Shown here: positions 54,221 through 63,799 of the stretch, in pieces
How positions within the stretch are numbered: position 1 is the stretch's first letter
Layout of the letters: the number at the start of each line of letters is the position of its first letter
DNA from: Shinisaurus crocodilurus
Lineage: Eukaryota > Chordata > Lepidosauria > Squamata > Shinisauridae
NCBI GenBank assembly: GCA_021292165.1
Contig: JAHFWL010000118.1
Coordinates: 1-64,000 of the forward strand
DNA: 64,000 nt
Reading direction: 5' to 3'
Translations under genes and position numbers: made by a program
Notes under the pieces: generated by a model
What the model saw: only the letters and a program-made list of their open reading frames with translations
Database searches by the model: none
Told to the model about the DNA's origin: nothing

Positions 54221-54704
54221 AGTCCATAAGATTGCGCAAATATTCCCGAAAGTTAAAAAAAAAAAAAAAACTTTACACGTGGCAGAATGGGATGGAGCAA
54301 ATGGGGTGCCAGCACCAGTGGTACTTTCACCCACCCACCCATTCACTCCATCCCATACAGCCACCTTCTCAGGGTGTGTGTTTTTATTTTTTAAAGAACT
54401 GTCAGGGAACTGCAGTAACCACAGCAGTAAATGCTCCAAAAGGAGCTGCGAAAAGTGGGGAGAGCCAATATCTCCCCTTTCTGGAGCAGCTGGAGAATCG
54501 GGGAAGTGTTGAAATGGTGGTGGATGGTGAGAAGTGTCAGTTCAACATTTAAAATTGAGAGGATTCCATTGCTAAGGGGGAGATATTCCTTGCCAATCTT
54601 TTACCTACTCCACTTTGCGGCTCCCTTTGACAGCTGAAACTGACAAGCAAATTGACCACCCAAAACTATAAATCTCAGACCGCTGTAAGAGCTCAATTGT
54701 GAAA

Positions 54705-55145
54705 GACCAGCAAAAAAAAAAAAAAAAAAAGGAATTTAAAAAAAATTATGAACACATTTGTGCAATTTTCTGGGACCAATTTCTTTTCTTTCTTTTTTTA
54801 AAGGGTGGCGAACCAGTGACGGTCACTCCAAAGTACCGCCTGGGCATCAGTGGAGGGGCTGTCGCTGGCAGCAGCAAAGGCTAGATCGCAAAAAGCAGCA
54901 GGAGTTTTTGCTACTCTTGCTGAATGGCTCACTAGTCAAACCCTGCAACCCACGATGAAATTGCTCTCCCGGGTTGAGATGACATGACAACCCATCATGA
55001 ACTGAACAGCCCTTAGAACAAGCCACGGGTTGTCAGGGTGGCTTGTTGCTGAAAAATAAGCCACCCTGTGGGAAGCGGTCTAAGTTCAGACAACACAACA
55101 ACCCATCATGGCTAGTTACCCAGGATGGGTTGCTGTGTCACGCAA
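54705..55145. repeat. Dispersed repeat family F, copy 2
   Basis: A-rich start, GCGAACCAGTGACGGTC, CGCCTGGGCATCAGTGG, CTCTTGCTGAATGGCTCACT, ATGACATGACAACCCATCAT, GGGTTGTCAGGGTGGCTTGT, CAGACAACACAACAACCCAT. Same order as 9640-10200. An A-rich TTAAAAAAA stretch at 54254-54271 may be another fragment. Confidence 0.65.
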
Positions 55146-55268
55146 ACACAATCTATATGTAAGGACATTCCTGTGAGGGGAGGAGATGGCCTCACTCACC
55201 TTGTAGACATTATCCTTTCATTGTCAAAGAGCTGCATGAGAGAACGTCAGTATGACAAAATACTGCTA

Positions 55269-55514
55269 CAGTAATACCTTGGATTGCAAGTAACTTGGTT
55301 TGAGAGCATTTTGCAAGACAAGCAAATTTTTAAATATTTATTTAATTTTTTTGGATATACAAGCGACGTCTTGCAATACAAGTACTGTAGTACAGCTTAA
55401 ATTAAAAATCTCTGTACACATTTTTTTGGGGGGGGATTTCGTTTTGATATAAGAGTGTTTTGGATTACAAGCACTTTCTGGAACCAATTATGCTCTCAAT
55501 CCAAGGCATGACTG
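55269..55514. mobile_element. pogo/Tigger-like MITE, longer subtype
   Basis: TA|CAGTAATACCTTGGATTGC to CTCAATCCAAGGCATGACTG|TA. It contains about 35 extra bp (CTGTAGTACAGCTTAAATTA) compared with 28282-28493. Confidence 0.87.
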
Positions 55515-55739
55515 TATTTTGAAGTGCCAGGAAAATTCGAGATCTAGCCCCAGAAACGCTACCTTGAAGGAAATATGCCAAGTTGCCCCACAACAAGTTG
55601 TTACTACATATTTAATGGGATAACCACATCTGATCTAGCCCTCAGAAAGCATAACGGGCATAGTTTTGCTTTGAGACCTTGAAAAGCTGCCACTAATGCA
55701 ATGACATTCATTTGGCAGGAAAAGTTCCTAAGATCCAAA

Positions 55740-55852
55740 GGGCTCAATCCTATGCATGTTTCGACAGAAAAAAAGCCTACAACTCCCAACGTTCCCCAGC
55801 CAGCATGTTGTAGGACTTTTTTTCTTTCTAAACATGTATAGGATTGCACTTT
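55740..55852. mobile_element. Palindromic repeat family C, shortened
   Basis: GGCTCAATCCTATGCATGTT, CGACAGAAAAAAAGCCTACA, ACTCCCAACGTTCCCCAGCC, then TTGTAGGACTTTTTTTC, AACATGTATAGGATTGCAC. Part of the central palindrome is lost. Confidence 0.8.
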
Positions 55853-56058
55853 AAATGCTGGGCTGCCAGACAGCTTGAAGGGTAAAGAAGAGAAAAAGTC
55901 CTACTAATCTTTTCAATGCTAAGTTTGGATAACCTTCCACACACTGCAGTTCCCACTTGAGACATGGACATGATCAGGTGGGGACGATTAACTATTTTGT
56001 TACTTGGCTGCGTTTGGTTGGTGTTTGTGGTTGTTTTGCTTCCTGCCTTTTTAAAGTA

Positions 56059-56308
56059 CAGTCATGCCTTGGATTGAGAGCATAATTGGTTCCGGAAACG
56101 TGCTTGTAATCCAAAACACTTGTATATCAAAACGAAATTCCCCCAAAAAAAATTGTATAGAGATTTTTAATTTAAGCCATACTACAGTACTTGTATTGCA
56201 AGACGTCGCTTGTATATCAAGTCAAAATAATAATAATAAATATTTAAAAATTTGCTTGTCTTGCAAAACGCTCTCAAACCAAGTCACTTGCAATCCAAGG
56301 TATTACTG
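56059..56308. mobile_element. pogo/Tigger-like MITE, longer subtype, inverted partner
   Basis: TA|CAGTCATGCCTTGGATTGA to GCAATCCAAGGTATTACTG|TA. It is the reverse complement of the copy at 55269-55514, including the extra internal segment. Confidence 0.87.
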
Positions 56309-56436
56309 TACTAAAGAAACCCCACAGAACTACATCCTTGTCTGCACAAGCCCTCTGAAATTGAATATCTATTTTGTATGGTTAAGGAAAAGTGAACATC
56401 TTCACAGTTTTATCAGTTTATTCAAATGTTCTTTTT

Positions 56437-56511
56437 AAAAAATCTTTGGTTTGTTTGGAAAGGTGTGTGTCATCATCAAAAAATCTTTGGTTTGTTTGGA
56501 AAGGTGTGTGT
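56437..56511. repeat. 34-bp direct duplication
   Basis: AAAAAATCTTTGGTTTGTTT then GGAAAGGTGTGTGT occurs at 56437-56470 and again at 56478-56511, with CATCATC between, period 41 bp. Confidence 0.9.
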
Positions 56512-56904
56512 AAGGGGGGGGTGAACAAACTATCAAAAGAAAAGAAAAAACTACATTCAAGCTCAGCATCAGCATCATCAGGCGATCACTCATGGCCGAG
56601 TAAGATATCCCGATCCACCCTAGTGTATAACAACAGCCATTCTGAAACCCCAATGCATTCCCAAAGGCTATTCAGAGAGAAAGTCAACATAAGATCTATT
56701 CAGCAATAGCTCCCAAAGACTACATGGCCACACACACAACCAGATATCCTCATTTTAGAAGTGCTTCTGTAGCCACTCAGAAAACGAAAGCCTCATTGCA
56801 TTCCTATTTGGGATTCCTTCCTCTTCATTTGTGTCCCAGAGAGGCAGGTTGCAGCAAGTACATCAAGGAATCTTGAAGGACCCCAAGGCAATAGATATAT
56901 ATCT

Positions 56905-57245
56905 ATACCAGCCTTCCCCAACCTGGGGGCCCTCCAGATGTGTTGTCCTGCAACTCCCATAATCCCCCAGCAAGCTATACCACAATTCCCATAGTCCCCA
57001 GCCAGCATGTGATGAACTACAACCTGGCACCCTCCAGATGTGTTGGACTACAATTCCCATAGTCCCCCAGCCAGCATGTGTAGAACAACAACCTGACGCC
57101 CTCCAGATGTTGAACTACAACTGGCTGGGGGGGGGTTATGGGAGTTGTGGTCCAACACACCTGGAGCGTGCCAGGCTGTCATCCAACACATGCTGGCTGG
57201 GGGTCCAACACAATTCCTATAATTTGGAGGGCGTAAAGTTGGGGG
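56905..57245. mobile_element. Cluster of family B hAT fragments next to the promoter
   Basis: Four CCTCCAGATG-type left arms (56932, 57031, 57100 and a mirrored ACCTGGAGCGTGCC at 57160) and repeated CCCAGCCAGCATGTG and CAATTCCCATAGTCCC blocks. It looks like serial or rearranged copies and not one element. Outer ends CAGCCTTCCCCAACCTGGGG and GTTGGGGGAAGCGG still match. Confidence 0.65.
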
Positions 57246-57279
57246 AAGCGGATCTCTACGCACAAACCGCCCCCCCCCC

Positions 57280-57900
57280 GCCCTTCCCAAGAGAACGAGA
57301 AGAGACTCGAACCTGCCCGCTCCCTCTCGGAGTCGGAAGGACCCCCCCCCCCCCATGGCCTGGCCCTCCTCTCACTCGCAACGGGGGGGGGGGGGGGCAA
57401 CGCCTTCCTCACTCCCTCAGCAACGCCCCCTCAGCAACGCACCTGAGCCGCGTCTCTGGGTAAGCAAGAGGGGCGCGCTGCCTTTCTCCAATTGCTCGCT
57501 TGGGTCGCCTTCCTCCCCGTGTGGAGAGGGGCCCAGGAAAGCGGCGCCGGCAGCCGGCGCTCCTCCTTTCTCCCCTCCAGCTCGGAGAAACCTCAAGGCT
57601 CGCTCGCTCGCTCTGCCACCCCCACCCGAGGGAAGTTTCAGAGACGTTACCTCCGCCCCGCCGCTCGCCTAATTGCAGCCTCTCAAGCCGCCGCTGCCGC
57701 GCCGCGCGCCTCTGGTCGCTTCGAGCGCCTCGCTCAGTCAGAAGAAGCCAGGCAAGGTGCGCTGCGCGCAGTCAGGCGCAGCCCCCGCCCCCTGCCGGGC
57801 CATGTGCTCTGCGCCAATGGGAGCGCAGCGCGGCCCGGGAGGTTCGCCGCCGGGCCTCTCCTTGGACTCAGACCGGGGACTCTTCTCCTTGTGCTTCTCT
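57280..57900 (-). promoter_or_regulatory. SYTL2: CpG island, likely SYTL2 promoter
   Basis: Dense CpG over about 600 bp, with CCCCCGCCCC (GC box) at 57782-57791 and CCAAT at 57814-57818. It is the only large island not clearly inside a repeat. A strong donor on the minus strand at 57650 and an antisense LINE fragment starting at 57905 bound the region. The 209-aa and 175-aa plus-strand frames follow the GC content and change frame partner freely, so they are not taken as genes. Assignment to SYTL2 is inferred from strand and order; a divergent plus-strand transcript is possible. Confidence 0.55.
57651..57760 (-). other. SYTL2: Predicted non-coding first exon of SYTL2
   Basis: The minus strand shows GGCGGGGCGGAG|GTAACG, a good donor, at 57651/57650. 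With the CCAAT box about 60-100 bp upstream of a typical start, transcription would begin around 57720-57770. The first ATG of the protein is in the exon at 19910-20010, so this exon would be 5' UTR. The start position is a guess. Confidence 0.4.
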
Positions 57901-57904
57901 CCAC

Positions 57905-58470
57905 CAGCACGTTCTTCTATTCTACAAAAGAGCCCGGCTGGATCAGCCAAGGGTCCATGTCGTCTCACACAGTAGCCAACCAGCTGCCCTGCCATGGGAA
58001 GCCCACAAGCAGGACTTGAGTGCAACAGCACCCTCCTGCCCATGTTCCCCAGCAGCTGGTGCACATAGGCATACTGCCTCTGATACTGGAAGGAGCATAG
58101 TGCCAATCAGGACTAGCAGCCATGGATAGCCTTCTCCTCCGTGAATTTGTCAAATCCCGTTAAAGCTGCAAATTGCAAATTGGTGGCCCTCACTACATCT
58201 TGTGGAAGTGAATTCCATAGCCACCAATCAGCTTCATGGGATGATCCCTTTGGGTTCTAGTATTATGGGAGAGGGAGAAAAATGTCTCCCTATCCACTTT
58301 CTCCTCACCATGCCTAATAGTGTACACCTCTGTCATGTCTCCCCTTACTCACCTTTTTTCTAAGCCTTTTTCTCACCTCGAGTGCTGTCTTGGTCCTCTC
58401 TGGCCCGACTCCACCCTTTGATAAACTCTGTCCATCTAAAATAATTTCTTTCTAGGACACCTTTAAGGGT
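57905..58470 (-). mobile_element. CR1/L3-like LINE 3' end
   Basis: Antisense: GCCCGGCTGGATCAGCCAAG, GGAAGCCCACAAGCAGGACT, GCATACTGCCTCTGATACTG, GATAGCCTTCTCCTCCGTGA, GGTGGCCCTCACTACATCTT. Sense-strand codons match the frame at 63330-63511. The section after 58210 is diverged. Confidence 0.8.
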
Positions 58471-59689
58471 GGAACCGTCTCAAGGCCGTGTACAAGATAA
58501 AAACCACACAAAGTAGATTATTTTTTTAAAAACACACACCATAAAAACATGTTTCAATAAAATCCATAAAAACTGAGATTGCCAATTAAAATCAATAGAA
58601 ACAAAATAATAAAATACCTTTCCACCCACTCACCCACCCACCTACCCCACATTTCTTTCACTGTGATTTTCCAGATAACAGTCAACATGCCCTGGTTACT
58701 GAATATACTCAGTCCCCATTGAGCTGTTGGGGGGGGGGGGGTTGTGATTTGCCCACTTAGGTTTTTATGTTGATTTTTGTGTACTTTTTCAAACCTCAGG
58801 CTTCACCCAAGCATCCCAATACTTACCTTTTATTTCTCAGTAGCTTCATTTTGGTTCCTTTTCTGTTGGCACTTCCCCCCCCCCCCCCAGTTTGCTATTA
58901 GAGGGAGTGATTTATTTAGGGCTACATGAGGCTTTTTAGCCGCCACTTTACCAAGGTTTCTGCTTCCGTATTCTTTGCGGGATTAAGATTGGCTCCTTTA
59001 AACATGTGTTTTTTTTCCAGGGGGGGGTGTCTTTCTCTGCCTTTCTATATGTTCCATTACACAACCAGAAGGTGGCGCTGCAGTATAGCAGAATTGCGAA
59101 AATACAGGATCTTCTCAGAGTGCAGTTTCTAAATAATACCACACTTGATCTAAAAAATCCTTGATCTAAAAAAACCCATGGAAATGGTCACAAAGCACGG
59201 GAGAGGCCCTGGAGGATGACGACATCGTGTAAAGCACCCGCAAACTACCATGAGTGAGGAATCACGAGTGCACAACAATAAATGCCTCGTGTAGAAAAGC
59301 TTTTATTTATCCTGCTTTTTTTTTTTAAAAAGAGTTACACAGAGTGGCTTACAACACTCATAAAAGATAAAATAAAACAGTCAAAAAATATACAAACTCA
59401 TCAGGTAGAGTGGCCACACACAGAGAGACGGTGACCTTGTACCTTTAACAGCTGTGCAACAAGCAGAAATCCAAGAAGTGCAGAATTCCTCACCACAGAG
59501 GTGATGCTGATTCCTGAACATGATTACTCTGGCCTTCCCCTAATTGTGTTGTATCAGACTGGGTTATAGCTGCAATTGTGTTGTAGGTTCTGTCTTATGC
59601 TGGTGTTTGTTGTTGGTGGTGTTTTGGGAACATCTGCTGTTTTTATTACTGCATTGCCTTTTCTATGATATGCATTTTATTATATGCAT
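58471..59689. other. No gene; old LINE-tail-like pieces
   Basis: 58450-58600 and 59310-59410 are A-rich antisense LINE-tail-like pieces (GAGTGGCTTACAACACTCAT). (CCAC)-rich 58618-58648; poly-G at about 58729-58741 and poly-C at about 58875-58888. Confidence 0.45.
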
Positions 59690-59758
59690 GGCTGGCTGGG
59701 GCATGCTGGGAGTCGCAGGACATTTTCCTCTTTAATCATGCATAGGATTGCACCCTTA
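59690..59758. repeat. Half of palindromic repeat family C
   Basis: GGCTGGCTGGGGCATGCTGG, GAGTCGCAGGACATTTTCC, ATCATGCATAGGATTGCACC. Only the right arm is present. Confidence 0.7.
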
Positions 59759-61351
59759 CTGAACAATGCAGCTTGTATTCTGGAAATCTTCTCCCAACCC
59801 GGGGCAGATTCAAGCGTGTGAAGGGGAAACAGAACACCCTCAATCCAACCTTGCATCCCATGATCTGTGATTTGGTTTGCTCTGTGCTTGCCTCTGTGGT
59901 GAAGCATTCACCTCCAGAGTTTTGTGGGGAGGACGGGGTTAGTAAATTGGGTATCTCTGGGATTACATGAACCAGATTTCAGCTTTTTGCCATGCAACTG
60001 TTAAAAGTATAAGGAGTCCTGAAAGGAAGGAAGGAAGGAAGAAAAAGTTGGCAAACCCATTCATGTCTGGGACTGGAAATAAAGGCATGGCTTCCTTCCT
60101 GAACCTGCACACTTCACGTTTTACAAATTAGGCACCAGAAATTGGAATCCCGGAGCAGCCGGCCCGGTCAGATATAAACCTGAGATTTCCATCATAGCAA
60201 GATCATTGCACTAAGGGGGAAAGTTGTTTATAATAAATGTATTTGAGAGCTTGTATAAATTGGAATAAGGAAGTTAAGCTGATTTCTGTTTGTTTTAGAA
60301 GAAACTGATTGCGTTTCTTTCTCCGGCTTGAAACATACCAATGTTCTGAGCAGAAAAGCAACGTTCTGCAGATAGGAATGGTGTGTGTTGTTGTTTTTAA
60401 CCAAGTGAGAATATTTTCAGTGGGGAGTTAAGAACTGGCCCAGTGGCAGTGGGGGAAAATGCTTTCTCAATATTGTTAGGAAACATTTTAAATGCTTCCC
60501 GAGTGGACAGAAGCCTAATCCATGTGCAGAAACAGAATGAAGACTGCGGCAGCAGTCTTAAAATGGTATAATCAGCTCTTATCATTTCAGATTACAGGTG
60601 GGCAGGGCAAACTTTGGAATGCTCTCCTACAATAAAAAAAAAAAAAGCAACAACCAAACTTGTAATCAGAAGACAAGCATAGGAGGCTGTGACGACCTTT
60701 CTCCCATAGGGACACTCTCATAACTTAAGAATGGAGCGCAAGTGTCACAAAAGGGTTAACTTTTCTGCCTTTTAAGGGCATGCTTGTTTTTCATCTTTCT
60801 TTTTTTTAAGTATTTTAATTATGTACAGGAACAAAATCAGGATTCAAGGCTCTGGGGCATGCTTTGGTAGGACACTTTGCCAGTGCAGCATCCTCCCCAA
60901 TAGGGAAGGTCGAAGGTGGCACATGGGCAAGTCCCTGGAGCGTCACTCACTGCGCAAACAGACTTGGCTGGCACTGAGAGGATCAGCTCTTCTCAGTGCT
61001 GGCTGTCCCACACTGCCTGCAGCTCCACTGTTATCTCCAATCTGTGATTGGAGATAACAGCGGGGACTTTTCAGGGGGGCTTGGAAACCAAGCACCACTC
61101 CCTGGAGGAATCTATGTAGGCTCCATGGACCAGATAAGGAACCTCCATGGGGCGAATTAGGTTCCCCATCCCTTCTCTAGATCAAAATGGTAGAATAAAA
61201 CTTTTTTTTTTTGTTGTTGTTGCAAGGAACCAAAATGCCCTCAATTACAGGTTCAGCTGGGCCTCCTGGAGCAGAGGCTTTCAAAGCCAGGGTACCACAA
61301 CATAGAAGACCCTGTCTAACCCACCCTCTGCCAGGAATGGGACACAGAGAT
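59759..61351. other. No gene; small simple repeats
   Basis: (GGAA)n at 60025-60041. 61033-61064 contains CTCCAATCTGTGATTGGAG, a perfect short hairpin. Nothing resembling an exon was found. Confidence 0.45.
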
Positions 61352-61680
61352 AGGGTTCAGACAACACAATGATCCACACTCAAGGGTTGAGTATGGGTTG
61401 AGTGTGGGTTGTCGTTGAACCGTGGGTTGTTGTTGAAACATGAATTATCATGTTGTCTGAATCCAGTCAATATAACAAACCATGGTGAACAACCCACAGT
61501 TGACAACCCAGCAACAAACCATGGGTTCTCTTCATTGGTTGTTTGTGGTTAACAAACTATGGCTTGTTAGAGTGGCTGGGTTCAGAGAACATGACAACCC
61601 ACTTTCCCGCAACAACCCACAATTCAACAACAACCCATACTCAACCCTTGAGTGTGGATTACCGTGTTGTCTGAACCCAG
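61352..61680. mobile_element. Family E foldback element, nested form
   Basis: Outer arms AGGGTTCAGACAACACAATG and CCGTGTTGTCTGAACCC. CACTCAAGGGTTGAGT and ACTCAACCCTTGAGTG are inside them. An inner set is GTTGTCTGAATCCAGTCAAT and GTGGCTGGGTTCAGAGAACA around AACAAACCATGG. Compare 52590-52775. Confidence 0.75.
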
Positions 61681-61944
61681 TCAGAGTAGGACCTCCACCA
61701 AACGGCTGAGTGGGCAAGCAAAATCATGTGAAGAGTTGGCCCTTTGGGTACCATGATCCATTTAGCTCCTTAAAGTGCAACAGTCAGCACTTTGAATTGG
61801 GCTCAGGGAACAAAGCGGAAGTCAATTAACCTGATACAACAACAGCAGAGTCACATGATCTAAAAACTCAGTCCTGGTCAAAATTTAACTGTCACTTTTC
61901 CCACCAGCTGAAGTTTCCAAACGCTTTTCAAAGGTAGTACATGG
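61681..61944. other. Possible old L2-type LINE fragment, otherwise nothing
   Basis: CACTTTGAATTGGGCTCAGG near 61789 resembles a segment at 39766 (CACTTTGAATTGAGTC). Confidence 0.4.
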
Positions 61945-62165
61945 GGGAGGAGAAGGCTATCAATGGCTACTACTCCTGATTGGCTATATGCTTCCTCCAG
62001 TATCAGGGGCAGCATGCCTATGTACACCAGTTGCTGGGGAACATGGGCAGGAGGGTGCTGTTGCACCCATGTTCAACTTGTGGGTTTCCCGTAGGCAGCT
62101 GGTTGGCTACTGTGTGAACAGAATGCAGGACTAGATGAGCATCAGGATTATGTTCTTATGCGTTG
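61945..62165 (+). mobile_element. CR1/L3-like LINE 3' end
   Basis: GGAGGAGAAGGCTATCAATG, CACCAGTTGCTGGGGAACAT, GGAGGGTGCTGTTGCA, TTGTGGGTTTCCCGTAGGCA, ACTAGATGAGCATCAGGATT, TGTTCTTATGC. The last bases show the TTCTTATG 8-mer end, different from the TTCTATGA end of the other CR1 type. Confidence 0.85.
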
Positions 62166-62445
62166 CAATAATCCAAGCTGGCTGCAATTGGGGTACAGTA
62201 TGTACCATCGTTAGTATGTTCCAGACCATCCATGAGAACATCAGAATTCACCCCTTGCTTTAAAGCTATTTACAAATACTTTTACATTATTAATAACGGA
62301 TTGAAAACCAGGCATATTTGTAGGAATGTGGAAGATGGAATCGGAGGCTAAACCTGAAACGAAATCTGACACAAATTTGAACCTCACTCCTTATCTCTGC
62401 ATACATCTTCTTTCTTTCGACAATAACTGTCACACTTCTTCTTTA

Positions 62446-62517
62446 AGGGCGCGATCCTATGCAGCAGATTTAGACAGAAAAAAGTCCTACAGCTCCCAGC
62501 ACTCCCCAGCTCTAGAG
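62446..62517. repeat. Half of palindromic repeat family C, cut by a hAT insertion
   Basis: AGGGCGCGATCCTATGCAGC, TTAGACAGAAAAAAGTCCTA, CAGCTCCCAGCACTCCCCAG; the family B copy begins right after CTCTAGAG. Confidence 0.75.
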
Positions 62518-62624
62518 CTGCCTTCCCCAACCTGGTGCCCTCCAGATGTTGGACATGGCTGGCTGGGGGATGCTGGGAAATGTAGTCCAACACGTCTGGA
62601 GGACACTGGTTTGGGGAAAAGCTG
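62518..62624. mobile_element. Palindromic hAT MITE, family B
   Basis: CTGCCTTCCCCAACCTGGTG to TTTGGGGAAAAGCTG, perfect duplication CTCTAGAG (62510-62517, 62625-62632). Confidence 0.88.
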
Positions 62625-62632
62625 CTCTAGAG

Positions 62633-63214
62633 TCTAGGTCGTCCAACTAGTAATAGACCAAAAGAAGAAAAAAGAATCCGTATCAATTTGGAAGGGGTCT
62701 GGTTAGAAAGAAATCTCAGAAGCGGGGGCATCTTTTTCTTTTTTTAAGGGGGGCAGCCTTACAGGTACCTAATATTTATTTTATTTTCAATACCTTAAAT
62801 AACATACCCTATTTAAGGTATTTTGTCCATGTCTCTAATTTTATAGGATTGCTGTCCCACTTTTTAAAATCCTGGGGCTGAGGGAGGTAATATGAATAGA
62901 GGAGATTTTTAGAGGGACCTGTTCAGGTTGTGTTTTCCAGATAAGTTTCACATTTAGGTATGCTCGTAGGACCTTAGTTCTTTGGGCTGTTTAGCAGCTC
63001 TGGTTTAGCCAATCTTACACAAAATCATTTCGTATTGCAACTAAAGTTCTGCAAGATTGGAACCTCCTGGCAGTTCAGACTTAGCAAACGTTACCCTAGC
63101 CAACTTGCAAGGAAGCCGAGACCTTGCCAGGGACTCCTATTTGAGCTATCTGTTCAGGTTTCTGCAAGGCGGTGGTTTGCAAAATGGTTTGTTTTGATAC
63201 AGTGATGTTGAGCT
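62633..63214. other. No gene seen
   Basis: AT-rich patch with an inverted pair TACCTTAAAT...ATTTAAGGTA at 62791-62821. Nothing else was recognised. Confidence 0.4.
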
Positions 63215-63530
63215 ATGCTACTGAATTATGCAGTTATGCATGGAGTGGAGGAAGTGGACTGGGAGACATTTTTCTCCTCTCATAATACTAGAACCCAATG
63301 GGGTTGTCCCATGAAGCTGATTGGTGGGAGATTCAGGACAGATAAAGGGAAGTCCTTCTTCACACAGCGCATGGTTAAACTATGGAATTCACATCCACAA
63401 GATGTAGTGATGGCCACCAATTTGGATGGCTTTAAAAGGGGATTGGACACATTCATGGAGGAGAAGGCCATCAATGGCTACTGGTCCCAATGGCTATACG
63501 CTACTTTCTGAAAAGTGCTTTTTCAGAAAC
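63215..63530 (+). mobile_element. CR1/L3-like LINE: last RT codons
   Basis: Open frame to 63511: GRFRTDKGKSFFTQRMVKLW, NSHPQDVVMATNLDGFKRGL, DTFMEEKAINGYW. This is the C-terminal tail of a CR1-clade RT (compare the 12945-13102 copy, WNQLHREVVGSPNLEAFK). The part before 63300 is less clear. Confidence 0.88.
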
Positions 63531-63577
63531 CCACAAGCATTTATTTATTTATTTATTTATTATCACCTTCCCATGAA

Positions 63578-63765
63578 GAAGGGCTATAGCTTAGCAGTAG
63601 AGCACCTGCTTTGCATGCAGACATTTCCAGGTTCAATCCCTGGCATCTCTCCAAGTAGAGCTAGGAAAGAATCCTGCCTGAAATCCTGGAGAGCCGCTGC
63701 CAGTCAGTGTTACTGGGCTAGATGGACCACTGGTCTGACACTGTATAAGGCAACCTCCTGTGTTC
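63578..63765 (+). mobile_element. tRNA-derived SINE, well preserved
   Basis: GAAGGGCTATAGCTTAGCAG (A box), CTTTGCATGCAGACATTTCC, GGTTCAATCCCTGGCATC (B box), GCCTGAAATCCTGGAGAGCC, GGGCTAGATGGACCACTGGT, TGTATAAGGCAACCTCCTGT. A (TTTA)n run (63540-63561) lies just upstream. Confidence 0.9.
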
Positions 63766-63799
63766 CTTATTTACTGAAAAGCCATCAAGCATGGAATGA

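Noticed and set aside
57492..58129. 175- and 209-codon plus-strand frames in the CpG island
   Set aside because: They overlap each other in different frames, follow GC content, and run on into an antisense LINE copy.
63578..63660. tRNA gene (also 16148, 38440, 49930)
   Set aside because: A and B boxes are present but no acceptor stem can be closed, and a fixed SINE body follows.
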